Assembly (NCBI GenBank): GCA_963082875.1
Contig: OY720098.1
Span: 620,001-684,000, forward strand
DNA: 64,000 bases
Direction: 5' to 3'
From: Corella eumyota
Taxonomy: Eukaryota > Chordata > Ascidiacea > Phlebobranchia > Corellidae
Below are positions 1 through 10,558 of the stretch, one piece after another. The notes beneath the pieces are model-generated. The model saw only the letters and a list, made by a program, of their open reading frames with translations. It was not told the DNA's origin and searched no databases. The stretch's first letter is position 1. Each line of letters begins with the position of its first letter. The translations under genes and the position numbers were made by a program.

Positions 1-91
1 GATCCTTTAAAATATAAGGCAATCAGTTATAAAGGTAACAAGTTAATAACAAAGATATTAAAACGTCCTAATTTTTTTTTAATTTTTTAAA

Positions 92-385
92 TATATATTT
101 ATTCTCAATGTAGAAATTTTTTATCCTCGATGTAGAAAAGTCAAATACGTGACTTAAACATAGAGTAACATCAGTTACTCTGACCCAGTCTTGAGTTGCC
201 TGTTTCAGTTTGGGATATTATAAATTATAATTGCCCGATAATTAAGCTGCTTATTAAGTGCTGGCTCAGCAGGAGTTTTTATCGTTTATAGCACCTTACT
301 CAAGGGTGCTTTAGTATGAGAGCAGTGAGAATTGAACCCAAGACCTCAAGTGGTGTAACAAGTGTTCTAATATAACATGCCTCAT
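92..385 (-). mobile_element. tRNA-derived SINE (family 1)
   Basis: Diverged near full-length copy. The tail side reads TTATCCTCGATGTAG, followed by the conserved body with GAGTAACATCAGTTACTC. The degraded tRNA-like head lies at the high-coordinate end. Confidence 0.8.
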
Positions 386-529
386 TTAGTCATAAATTAT
401 AAATAATTATGATATCACAGGTTGTATTCAAATATTTATTTAGTGTTTATTTGGTCATTCTGAAAAAATCAAAAAAAGATTTGCCTTAAAACTTATTTTT
501 AAATTTAATATTTTGTTTTAAGCATTTAC

Positions 530-3353
530 CCAAATTTTTTTTTCAAGCAATTCAATTCGATCTAAAACACAAAATAAAAAATGTTAAGTAAATATATAAC
601 TAAAAAAAAGTTGCGAAGTAACAACGACATTTTAATTAAAATATTTTGCTTATATTTATAGCATTTTTTTTAACAAAATATAAACAACTAAACCTATGTA
701 GCCTACTAACCTGTGTTCTGGACTTGTTTCTGTAAAAATTAATAATTAGAAAAAACAAATATTACAATAGTTTATTATTATATCTATCAATTTATTTATT
801 AAAAAAATCTTTACTTAAATACATATTATTATTTAAATTAATAAATAAATATATTAAAAAATTACCTGGAGTTCAGAACTTGGCTGAAGTTGGAGACTTG
901 CCTGGAGTTCTGGACTTGGCTGAAGTTGGGGACTTGCCTGGAGTTCGGGACTTGGCTGAAGTTGGAGACTTGCCTGGAGTTCGGGACTTGGCTGAAGTTG
1001 GGGACTTGCCTGGAGTTCGGGACTTGGCTGAAGTTGGGGACTTGCCTGGAGTTCGGGACTTGGCTGAAGTTGGGGACTTGCCTGGAGTTCAGAACTTGGC
1101 TGAAGTTGGAGACTTGCCTGGAGTTCGGGACTTGGCTGAAGTTGGGGACTTGCCTGGAGTTCAGAACTTGGCTGAAGTTGGAGACTTGCCTGGAGTTCGG
1201 GACTTGGCTGAAGTTGGGGACTTGCCTGGAGTTCGGGACTTGGCTGAAGTTGGGGACTTGCCTGGAGTTCGGGACTTGGCTGAAGTTGGGGACTTGCCTG
1301 GAGTTCAGGACTTGGCTGAAGTTGAAGACTTGCCTGGAGTTCGGGACTTGGCTGAAGTTCAGGACTTGGCTGAAGTTCGGGACTTGCCTGGAGTTCGGGA
1401 CTTGCCTGGAGTTCGGGACCTGTGTTTCGTAAAGAAAAAACTTTAATAAAAAATTTTTTTTTACATCAGTAAATATTGTTTTAATATGGAGAAATAAATA
1501 TATCTACCTTTTGCTGGCTTCAACTTCTCTAATTGATGTTCGAGATCCTTAAGTATATGTTTTAAAAAAACAAGTTATTAGTACAAAAATATCGCAAATA
1601 TTTATTATTTAATGAAATTTTTTGTTTTAAATATTTACCTGAATCTTTTTAAGCAATTCTAGTCGATCTAAAACACAAAATTTATAAATTTTTTATGAAT
1701 TTAGGTAAATAGAAATTTTATGAAAACAATAATATGATGTAAGTACAGTTCATATAAAAAAATTTGAAAAATAATTAGACATTTTTTATTTTGGGTTTAC
1801 CAACAAAACTTTAAACTAAACTTTTTATATTTACCCATTTGCTGCACTTGTTCCTAAAAACATAAAAAATAACTTTTAATTAAACTTAATCTTAATTAAG
1901 ATTAATTAATTGTAATATCAACCCAAACTTTTTTTATTAAATCATGGTTTTAAAATATTTGTCAATTAATGACCAAACTACAAAAGCATTATTACAAATT
2001 ATAAGAATTTTAAGTTTAATTACCCCACTGGTAGATGGTAGTTCACTTTGAGCAAAACTTGACTGAGATTCTGTGTTTTGTTGAGTGGATTGCTCTATGA
2101 AAAATATATTTCAAATGCCAATAACAATTTTTAATACTATTGTTGTTTACCTAACTGACAAAGTAAAAATTTTATTACAAAAATTTTAAAAAAAGTTTAT
2201 TTTACCAGCATCATCTCCATATCTGTTTCCAAGATGTTGAATATTTGCACCAGTAATGTTGTGTTGATGCTGGACCTCAGTCTTGTTTTGGTGTTGTATT
2301 TCGGTCAGTTGTTCAACAACAGTTTGCTCTTGTATTTTGGTCAGCTGTTCAACATTAGTTTGCTCCTGTATTTTAGTCAGCTGTTCAACATTAGTTTGCT
2401 CCTGTATTTCAGTCAGCTGTTCAACATTAGTTTGCTCCTGTACATTAGTTTGCTGTTCAACATTAGTTTGTTGATCAACATTAGTTTGCTCCTGTACATT
2501 TGTTTGTTGTTCAACATTAGTTTGCTCCTGTACATTGGTTTGCCTAGCTACTATTTGTCCCACATGATGTTGAACATTTTGTTGCAAATTGAAGTTGAAT
2601 GAAATAGGAACTACAAAAAAAAATTATTTTTTTTATGGTTATATATTAAATATTCCTAAAAGTATTATTTCCAAACCTTTAGGTAAATATGCAAGTATAT
2701 ATAAAATAAATTGAAGCTAAAAAAAATAAAACTAAATTCATTCTTTTAGTTAAAATCAATACCTTGAGCAGTGGCCACAAGTTCTCTTAAACCAGCAAAT
2801 TCTGGAAAGTTCACATCAGGTATTGTTGCCTAAAAAAAGTTTTATTGTTACATAACAGAACATAAATCAATTATATAAAACACCAGCACCAGACTGAATT
2901 CTATTTTATTTGTATTGCAATCCTAGTTGTTAATTAAGTAGAAATATAATAAGATATAACAACCTAATCTACTTCCTTGTAGCCCTAACGCTAGATTTTA
3001 AATAAGCTTTTTCTATAGATGTCTCAAAAAAAAAACGATATTTATAATATGCGAAATATTTGTAATGTTTAAAAAAACAATATAAATGTTTAAAGTAATC
3101 AGTTGCATTATAATTTAATAAAAATCTTTACTAAATGGCATAAACGTGTTTCGGGTACATTGAGCATATTACATTCATTACACATAAACACTTTTAAAAT
3201 TAGGATTTAGGGCCATAACTACTATGCCATGTGCGACAAACGTCTACTCCAGCCTACCGCCTACTCCAGCCCGACGTTTTAGTATAAATAAATTTTAAAG
3301 TAGGTAAAAAACAATAAAATACCTACCAGTCGCCTTTCGTTGTTATCGTCCAT
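530..3353 (-). CDS. Unrecognised repeat-rich protein gene, 3' part beyond the window
   Basis: Minus-strand model with exons 3327-3353, 2763-2829, 2206-2610, 2024-2094, 1835-1853, 1639-1667, 1508-1547, 866-1419, 711-729 and 530-561, all with GT-AG borders and compatible phases (421 codons seen). The start codon is at 3351-3353 and the protein begins MDDNNERRL. The third exon encodes Gln-rich six-residue repeats of the type QTNVEQ/QTNVQE. The eighth encodes about 15 copies of a 12-residue repeat read as PELQASPQLQPS with small variations. The 19-nt and ~30-nt exons downstream of the large repeat exon resemble those upstream of it (KQVQNT and DRIELLEKK against EQVQQM and DRLELLKK), so a cassette has been duplicated. 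Short exons such as DLEHQLEKLK suggest coiled coil. I recognise no domain and assign no function. The gene probably continues below position 1. Confidence 0.6.
866..1419 (-). repeat. 36-bp coding minisatellite
   Basis: About 15 tandem copies of a 36-bp unit, itself two diverged 18-bp halves (plus strand GACTTGGCTGAAGTTGGG and GACTTGCCTGGAGTTCGG). The array is bounded by a splice acceptor at its upper end and a donor at its lower end on the minus strand, and is open there as P-E/Q-L-Q-A/P-S repeats. Two plus-strand frames are also open because the period is a multiple of three and contains no stops. Confidence 0.9.
2250..2560 (-). repeat. 18-bp-based coding repeat (QTNVEQ-type)
   Basis: Tandem imperfect repeats of 18-36 bp within the third exon of the repeat-rich gene. 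They encode alternating QTNVQE, QTNVEQ and QLTEIQE/QLTKIQE motifs. Variation is mostly conservative at the protein level. Confidence 0.8.
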
Positions 3354-3645
3354 ATTAAACTGGATCGCAAGCAGAAGTTTTACATTTTTATAATTCGTTA
3401 AATTGAAGAGGATATGAAAACTGGGTAATACCCTAAATACAGTGTTTCCAAATAAGTTTAATAGATTTAATCAAAAGTTCAGTTTATCCTTATTTAAAAT
3501 TTAAGTTACAATTTAAAAATAGAAACAACTTTTATAAAATTGCCGTAGTCTCGAACAGAAAATTTCACATTTAATTAAAATAATTAAATACATATTAAAC
3601 ATAAATGTAATTTTCCAAAAACAAGTTAAGGTAAGCTAAGGTTAA
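3354..3645. other. Intergenic, upstream of the repeat-rich gene
   Basis: AT-rich sequence between the start of the repeat-rich gene and the first MITE copy. It presumably holds that gene's promoter. I see no ORF or recognisable element. Confidence 0.5.
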
Positions 3646-3910
3646 GGCCTGTTCACACGGCGTACGCACATAACGTACGTAATGCAAGATTTTGCAACCA
3701 TTTAAAATGAACATAGTCGTTCACACGTACGAAAGTTTGCGATAGTTACCTAAGATTTCGTAAAGTTTTGTGGCTGAAGCGAAATTTACGCAAGATTTCG
3801 TAAGTGGTATACTTTTAGTAGATATTTTTTATTAAAATTTTAAAAAATAAATACTTGATTTGTAACGTTACGTAAGGGATCGCAACGTTACCCTGTCGTG
3901 TGAACAGGGC
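3646..3910 (+). mobile_element. MITE copy 1 (TIR GGCCTGTTCACACG)
   Basis: A 265-bp element with terminal inverted repeats: it begins GGCCTGTTCACACGGCG and ends CGTGTGAACAGGGC. TTAA lies directly outside both ends (3642-3645 and 3911-3914), which could be a target-site duplication. The interior is rich in CG-containing words (CGTACG, TTTCGTAAG), unlike the surrounding DNA, and has no coding capacity. It is a non-autonomous DNA transposon; the TTAA flanks hint at a piggyBac-type transposase, but this is weak. Confidence 0.75.
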
Positions 3911-3929
3911 TTAATGCAAAATTCCTAAA

Positions 3930-4190
3930 GGCCTGTTCACACGACAAGGAAACGTTGCGTTGCGCTGCGTTGCGTTACGTAACTTTACGAGTTCTAGGGA
4001 AAAACAAATACAAAATATCTAATAAAAATATACCGCTTACGAAATCTTGCGTAAATTTCGCTCCAGCCACAAAACTTTACGAAATCCTACGTAACTTTTG
4101 CAAACTTTCGTACGTGTAAACACTCTGTTCATTTTAAATGGTTGCGAAATCTTACTTTACGTTGGGTTGTGTACGCCGTGTGAACAGGCC
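3930..4190 (-). mobile_element. MITE copy 2, inverted relative to copy 1
   Basis: A 261-bp copy of the same element in reverse orientation, 19 bp from copy 1. Its left end matches the reverse complement of copy 1's right end (GTTCACACGACA...AACGTTGCG), and its right end matches copy 1's left end. No clear target-site duplication of its own. The pair could fold into a hairpin of more than 250 bp per arm. Confidence 0.75.
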
Positions 4191-4744
4191 TTTATTGTCG
4201 TTCAAATGACAGAAATCTATTTTTATAATTGAAAATACAACTTATTTACAATATCGAAATATACTTATTCATAAACGCGTTTAGTTGCAACATGGGTTTA
4301 TCATAACGCTATTTATCTCTTCTTGATTTTACTGACTATAAGTTTAAAATTTCCAATAAAACGTTATACAGGCGCGCCTATAGTGATTATGTCAATATAT
4401 TTGCAAATAATTAATATTAAACAAACATAATCTTTGTGCCGAGTCTATGCTATGTTTAAACAACATTAAACATTATAAATTTTCCAACGTATTAAAAAAT
4501 TTAAATGCATTAAAAATACTATAATATTTTGTTTTTACGAAACTTATTATTTTTTTCACAAATATTAGTTTTTAGTTAAATTAAATTTTTTTAAGTTAAA
4601 TTAAATTTACTTTAAGAATGGAACAATAAAATGAGGTACACAGAGGTTATGACGTCATTTCCTTCCACAATTTTTATAACGGCCAGAAACTGCTTTGTAT
4701 AGTTTCTCTACATTTTTAGTTACACCGTTGATTATTATTTTATT
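4191..4744. other. Intergenic, no gene seen
   Basis: AT-rich spacer between the MITE pair and a SINE, upstream of the seryl-tRNA synthetase gene. No ORF, RNA or further repeat recognised. Confidence 0.5.
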
Positions 4745-5030
4745 TTTTTTGTATATATTTTTATCCTCGATGTGAGAAAGTCGAATGCGCGAAAACATAG
4801 AGTAACATCAGTTACTCCGACCCAGTCTCGAGTTGCCTTCGACAGTTTGAGATATTATAGATTATAATTGCCCGGTAATTATGCCGCTGATTAAGTGCTG
4901 GCACAGCAGGAGTTCATACCGTTTATAGTGCCTTACTCAAGGGCGCTACAGCATGAGAACAGTGGGGATTGAACCCACGACCTCATGGTGGTGTAGCAAG
5001 TGTTCTTACCACTACACCAAACTTCCGGTA
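4745..5030 (-). mobile_element. tRNA-derived SINE (family 1)
   Basis: Near full-length copy. From the high end it reads the CCGGAAG head remnant, a box-B-like GGTTCAATCC equivalent (plus strand GGATTGAACC), the conserved body hairpin and the TATATAC tail. Confidence 0.9.
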
Positions 5031-5841
5031 TATATTTACTTTAGGCTAAAAACATCTTAACATAACATTTTGATGACGTCACCATAGCAACTAGTGACTT
5101 CATTAAAAACACTCTGCACAAGCAGTACGCATTTTACATAGACTCTGATTTTTTCTCCACTAAATAAACATCCTTTTTTTTTAATTTTTGTAATGAGAGA
5201 AATTACCAATTTCCAGTGTTGTCAAGTTATTTTAAAAACCTAATTTCTAATTTTTTAGACTTTAACAGTTTTATGTATCAAATAAAAATTTCAGAAATAT
5301 GAATACCATATTAACAACATTTGTTAATAAAAGTTAAAAAATAGAAATCATAAAACTGTGTTACACTTGAGTTGGTTTAAAAACACGAAGTCATGCTGAG
5401 CAATTGTTATGAAATCTTGTTTTGATTTTTCCAGAATAATTTCGTTTTTATGTAAGTTCAAAAAGCTCATGTTAGTTGTGCTAATGGTCTATTAAAAAAA
5501 GGTTAAATATTGCTGTGATATTAACTATCAATAGTTTATTTAAATTGTTTTATCTAATAAAACTGTTTAGCTTTTAAATTGTTATTATTTATGCATCTAA
5601 AGCATAAGTATTTAAATAGTTTTTGTTACATTTTTTTTTGGCGGATCTCTTGTAGAAACTTATGACAATAAAACTAAGGTGTTTTTTAAAGGATTAGGGG
5701 TTAATTATAAACCTCATTTAGCCCCCTTATTAGTAACTAAGCCCCATTTATGTTGTGCTATTTAAGCTTTTGCTAAACATCCAATTTTTATTAATTTTTT
5801 TAAAAAATTATAGAACTTTTGTTTTTAAAGAGATATATAAA
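5031..5841. other. Intergenic upstream of SARS2
   Basis: AT-rich sequence with no recognisable gene. It presumably carries the promoter and 5' leader of the seryl-tRNA synthetase gene. Confidence 0.5.
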
Positions 5842-7494
5842 ATGTTACCTTTTAAAGTAAGTGGTTTATGTTGTCGCAAATATCTTTTAAAAAACTTTAA
5901 ACTTAAAAGAATAATTCACACAACCTGTTGGAGTTTTACTCAAAACAATAAAAACCAAGAAAATAGAATGATGACTGTTTCGGATTTATTTAAAATTGAA
6001 CCAGAATTCACTAAAAAATTAAACCAAGATTTTGCTCTACCATATGCTGATTTAAACAATTACGGAAACACTGAAACCCAAACTGAAAGTGCTTTATATG
6101 ATTTCTATGCGAAAGGTTGTATTGCCCGACCTTCACTTGACATTAAATATTATACTGACAACTTAAAATCCGCTGAGGAAAATATAAAATTGAGACGACA
6201 TGGGAAAAAGGTCGATGTAAGTCAAACTGTGCTCGAACCTTTTAAACGATTAAAAAAAATCGAGGAAGAAATTTTGAGGTATGAGGAAATGAGAAAATCG
6301 TTGAAAGAAGAAAAACAGCAAATAACAGGTTGGGAAAATTTAAATAAAAAAGAAAACGCCGAGATGTTTACGGATTATTGTCGGAACATTTTAAGACTTT
6401 TAAAATGGGCTCGAAGAGAAGTTGAAAAATTTTATTTATTGAATTCACTTTCGTTACCGAATAAAACCCATCCTGATTCGCCGAAGGGGAACAATGATGA
6501 GGATTGTGATGTCATAGAAGTTGTAGGCACAAAACCCGAGTTTAATTATAAAATTTACGATCATATTCACATCGCGGAAAAATTAAGAATTTTGCGTGAA
6601 ACAAATATGTCCGATTTTGCTGGTCATCGGACAAACTTCCTAGTTGGAAAAGGAGCAGAATTAGAACAAGCAATCATCAGATTTACCCTCGACAAACTTA
6701 AACAAAAAGGTTTTATGTTTGTTACAACCCCGACTATTATTAAATCTTCGATGTTTGAAGGAGCAGGGCTTATGACTAATAAAATGGACGACATGATCTA
6801 CAAGCTTGACTCCGGTGATTTTTGTTTAAGTGGCACATCGGAGGTGGGGTTGTGCTCATATTTCTCGAGTCAAGCTGTTCCGATGTCACAACTTCCGTTA
6901 AAAGTTTGCTCCATGAGTTCTTGTTTTCGACGTGAAACAGGAACCAGAAAAGACCCAAAAGGATTGTTCAGAGTTCATCAGTTCAGCAAGGTTGAAATGT
7001 TTGGAGTAACCTCAAACGAAACACAACTTGAGAACGAAAATTTGTTTAACGAGTTTGTCGAAATCCAAAAAGAGATTTACTCTGACCTTGAACTTCATTT
7101 CAAGGTCGTTGACATGCCAATAGGTCAACTGGGGTTACCTGCTTACAGAAAAACTGATATTTTATGCTGGTTTCCTGGCAGAGATCACTACAATGAAATA
7201 TCGAGCGCTTCAAATTGTACAGATTATCAATCCAGGAGACTTAACATTTTGTACAACCAACAAAATAATTACAAACTTGCTCATACTGTAAATGCGACTG
7301 CTTGCGCCGTACCGAGACTAATCATTGCATTGTTAGAAAACGGGCAGCAAGAAAATAAAACTGTGAGGTTACCCGAATGTTTAGTGCCATATATGGGGGT
7401 TTCCCATCTTCGAAAAGACAAATACAGACTCGAGTATATTGGAACAAAACAATCTAAGAATAAACAGAAAAGAATTAACGAATTTGATTCTTAA
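5842..7494 (+). CDS. SARS2: Seryl-tRNA synthetase, mitochondrial
   Basis: Charges mitochondrial tRNA-Ser with serine. A single 550-residue ORF, close to the usual ~520 of the family. An in-frame ATG lies 87 bp upstream, but the start at 5842 gives a typical basic mitochondrial leader (MLPFKVSGLCCRKYLLKNF), so I prefer it. The N-terminal third is charged and helical, consistent with the SerRS tRNA-binding arm. The class II core follows: FEGAGLM region, motif 2 FRRETGTRKDPKGLFRVHQF, and motif 3 HTVNATACAVPRLIIALLEN. No intron is visible in a window where most genes have many. The DESI1 gene starts 150 bp downstream on the same strand. Confidence 0.95.
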   Translation: MLPFKVSGLCCRKYLLKNFKLKRIIHTTCWSFTQNNKNQENRMMTVSDLFKIEPEFTKKLNQDFALPYADLNNYGNTETQTESALYDFYAKGCIARPSLDIKYYTDNLKSAEENIKLRRHGKKVDVSQTVLEPFKRLKKIEEEILRYEEMRKSLKEEKQQITGWENLNKKENAEMFTDYCRNILRLLKWARREVEKFYLLNSLSLPNKTHPDSPKGNNDEDCDVIEVVGTKPEFNYKIYDHIHIAEKLRILRETNMSDFAGHRTNFLVGKGAELEQAIIRFTLDKLKQKGFMFVTTPTIIKSSMFEGAGLMTNKMDDMIYKLDSGDFCLSGTSEVGLCSYFSSQAVPMSQLPLKVCSMSSCFRRETGTRKDPKGLFRVHQFSKVEMFGVTSNETQLENENLFNEFVEIQKEIYSDLELHFKVVDMPIGQLGLPAYRKTDILCWFPGRDHYNEISSASNCTDYQSRRLNILYNQQNNYKLAHTVNATACAVPRLIIALLENGQQENKTVRLPECLVPYMGVSHLRKDKYRLEYIGTKQSKNKQKRINEFDS

Positions 7495-7644
7495 AATTTT
7501 GTATTTTTTTAACTAATTTGTTTCTGCTTTTAATATAAATTAAAACTAACAATTTTTTGTTAACAGATACATTAAAACAGTATTTCTAAGTTCTAAAAAA
7601 TTGTCAATATTTGAATATTTATTGTAAAGTTAACCCTTATTATT

Positions 7645-9586
7645 ATGGGAGAAGTTGTTCAGTTGTTTATTTATGATTTGTCCCGAGGTTTCGCAAGGCA
7701 GCTTTCTCAAGGACTTATTGGTAATCAGTTGTTTTATTTAATGTTTAAAGAATCACTTTTATTTTATTATTTTTTTTAAATTATCCACAAAAAATTATCG
7801 CTATAAAATTTAAGATATTTGTGATTTGCATGTTTTGTTGATTTTTTAGGTCGTCAAATTGATGGAATTTGGTAAGTTTAAAATTAATTTTTTTGTATAT
7901 ATCTTTATCCTTGATGTGGAAAGGTCGAATGCGTAACCTAAACATTAAGTAACAGCAGTTATCCCGACCCAGTCTCAAGTTGCCTGTGGCAGATTGGGAT
8001 ATTATAGATTATAATTGCTCGATAATTAAGCTACTCATTAAGTGCTTACCGTTAATAGCGCCTTAAGTTCATACCGTTAATAGCGCCTTACTCAAGCTAG
8101 CCTTTATGCACAAACTTTAAGTAACATTCGATTTAAGAGTTAAAACCCTAGGCAAATTAAAGTGACAAAATTGCTTAAGATAAACCCATATTGAATATCT
8201 AGGCACACAGGTGTAGTTGTGTACGGCCAGGAGTTTTTCTTTGGAGGAATGGGGATCGAAAGTTGTTCCCCTGTAAGTATGAATATTAATTAGGTAGCAT
8301 AGAGGTGCAAGATTACAAACTTAAACAATATTTTAAACTGGGTTAGGGCAACCAAGTTTCTCTTATAATGGTGCTTTTTAAACAAAAAAATACTTGATAA
8401 AAATTACGATAATATATATAATAATTTGAGTGCATAAATACAATTTTTTTAATTACAAAACCCTTGGTATTTTGATGTCATATCTAGTTATTATGAGGTC
8501 ATGTTATTGTTAGTGTGGAACAGTATTAGGGTCCCCCCAAGAAAGATTGGAAATCGGAAAAACAGAAATTCCGGCAGAAATGTTTTACGAGTTTCTTGCT
8601 CAACTCGGAGCTGATAAGTTCAAGTGAGAATAAAACTCATCAAAAATATTTATTTCTTTAAATGGTCTTACTTGTTTTAAGTGTTCAGTAACAATTGTTA
8701 TTATTAGGCCGGAGAAGTATTCATTGTTTGGTCACAACTGCAACAACTTTAGTTCAGAAGCTGCCCAGTTTCTCACGGGGAACAACATTCCATCTCATAT
8801 AACCGGTTTACCTAATGATGTTCTTACCACGTAAGTTCAAGTTGGAAAAAAAAAATTTATTTTCTAATTAACTTGATTAACTTCAATTTCATCTATTTTT
8901 TTTCTAAATATATTTATCTTCGATGTGGGAAGGTTGAATGCGCGACCTAAACATAGAGTAACATCAGTTGCTCTAACGAGTCTGTGACATTATAGATTAT
9001 AATTGCCCGATAATTATGCTGCTGATTAAGTGCTGGCTCAGCAGGAGCTCATACCGTTTATAGCGCCTTACTTAAGGGCGCTTCAGCATGAAACCAGTGG
9101 TGATTGAACCCACGACCTCATGGTGGTGTAGCAAGTGGTCTTACCACTACACCATGCTGCCGGTATTAAACTGGTGGCATGAAGTAAAAATTAGAGCACT
9201 TGGCTGTACTACATAAAGTCCTGGGTTTGATCCCAACTGCTTCCATGCTGTAGTACCCTTGAGTAAGGCAATATAAATTTTTGCTAAACCAAACAAACTA
9301 AATAGCAGATTAATTGTTTAATTATAATCAGTAATATCCCAAATTTCTAAAATTAGCTTAAGACGGAGTTGAGGTGACTAATGTTACTCTATGTTTAGGT
9401 CCTAAAGTTGTCCCCCCTTTTTAAAAAAGAGTTAATGTAACTAAGTATATATATATAATTTAACCCAAGTATTTTATTTAAATTAATATAAATTTTATTT
9501 TTAGACCCTTCGGGCAAATGATAAAATCTATGGTTGAAAATTTAGAAATATCACCGGGTCAAGGACAAAACACAAGACATTTTTAA
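7645..9586 (+). CDS. DESI1: DESI1-type PPPDE desumoylating isopeptidase
   Basis: Exons 7645-7720, 7850-7871, 8203-8272, 8514-8623, 8708-8830 and 9505-9586 give 160 residues (human DESI1 has 168). The family are papain-fold cysteine isopeptidases that remove SUMO in the cytoplasm. The protein starts [20 protein letters not shown], carries the catalytic His in IWHTGVVV and the catalytic Cys in [18 protein letters not shown], and ends with [15 protein letters not shown], matching human PFGQALRPLLDSI. Both members of the PPPDE catalytic pair are present. Introns carry three family-1 SINE copies. The start is only 150 bp from the SARS2 stop, so the two could share a primary transcript. Confidence 0.93.
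7891..8097 (-). mobile_element. tRNA-derived SINE (family 1), head missing
   Basis: In DESI1 intron 2. Tail and body are present but the tRNA head is lost. The stretch TACCGTTAATAGCGCCTTA is duplicated near the break. Confidence 0.85.
8905..9165 (-). mobile_element. tRNA-derived SINE (family 1)
   Basis: Near full-length copy in DESI1 intron 5, ending in the CCATGCTGCCGGTA head. The body hairpin is slightly degraded (GAGTAACATCAGTTGCTC). Confidence 0.88.
9172..9405 (+). mobile_element. tRNA-derived SINE (family 1), diverged
   Basis: Older copy abutting the previous one head to head. Recognisable by GGGTTTGATCCC (box B), CATGCTGTAGTACCC and GTTACTCTATGTTTAGG. Confidence 0.7.
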
Positions 9587-9681
9587 CTTTTAATATTTAT
9601 TTTGTTTTCAATGAAAACCTGTTTTTATTTAAATTTTATTTCTATATTGTGTTCATGTTGAATTACTGTCATATAACTGAA

Positions 9682-9687
9682 AATAAA
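9682..9687 (+). promoter_or_regulatory. Probable polyadenylation signal of DESI1
   Basis: AATAAA about 95 bp after the DESI1 stop codon, in AT-rich 3' UTR-like sequence. Confidence 0.5.
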
Positions 9688-9689
9688 AT

Positions 9690-10160
9690 CAGTAAAAACA
9701 CCATTTTACTAACAGTAAGACATTTTTTATAACTCTTTTCTAAGAAATAGAGCTTCAATTTCTGAAAATAATATTGACCTAAATTTAAAAATGTCGCTCC
9801 TGAAATTGGTTTTGGTAATATGTACGGGCAACTCTTTATATTGTATGTTAAATTTAGCTACAATGCAATACAATTAGATAATAAATACATTTTGTGTACG
9901 AGTTGTTTTTTTTATATACAAAACAAATTTTGTGATTAAATTTTAATATTTGGCTCTGCTAATAATTGAGTAAAAGGAGGTAGAAGTAATCAAACCCCCT
10001 AAAAAAGTAAAAAAAGATCAAGCTATCAGTGGAATTTTTTAGAATTAAACTTTAAATTTGTTATTTCACAGAACCAATAAAAAATCCTGTCTTTTTTTTA
10101 AATTTTATGATAACCACTATAGGGTAATAAGATAACTATTTTTTATCTGACCTTAAGGTA
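9690..10160. other. Convergent intergenic region DESI1 / GPD2
   Basis: AT-rich sequence downstream of two convergent genes. No ORF or RNA gene recognised. Confidence 0.5.
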
Positions 10161-10164
10161 GTAG

Positions 10165-10400
10165 GTTTTATTTTTTATTGGGAGAAGATGTGTTGTTGTG
10201 ACATGTTAAGCCATCCGTAAACGCCCGGTTTAAGGACAAATAATGTGGCATTGGTGCGGCTCGAACCCGAAACCTTTTGGTGTGTTTAAGCTATATGTAA
10301 ACGTAAGGCTCAAGGGCGAATGGTGTGGCATTGGTGCAGCTTAAACCCGAAACCTTTTGGCTCGTAATCCGATGCCATAACTGCTATACTACAGAACAGG
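10165..10400 (-). mobile_element. tRNA-like SINE (family 2), two tandem parts
   Basis: Contains two successive units of ATGTGGCATTGGTGC...AACCCGAAACCTTTTGG. On the minus strand this includes a box-B-like GGTTTCGGGTTCGAGCC. It is the same family as the array at 58374-59290. Confidence 0.75.
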
Positions 10401-10558
10401 AATGTAATATCAATTATTAGTAAATACCAAAATTAATTAACAAAAATATTAGTAAATAATAAATTTTTATTAACGCAATATTTTATATATAAATCTCAGC
10501 AGTTAGGAAGTGACATCACAGTGGTAATACAAAGTTATTGTGATGTCACAAGTGCAAA

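Noticed and set aside
880-1446. Plus-strand ORFs with AEVGDLPGVRDL or TWLKLGTCLEFG repeats
   Set aside because: They read the minisatellite antisense. The minus-strand reading has flanking splice sites and phases that join to the rest of a gene.
2234-2602. Plus-strand ORFs over the QTNVEQ-type repeat
   Set aside because: Antisense shadow of the minus-strand repeat exon, hydrophobic low-complexity translation, no splice context.
6776-6958. Minus-strand ORF inside SARS2
   Set aside because: Antisense to the strongly conserved class II motif 2 region.
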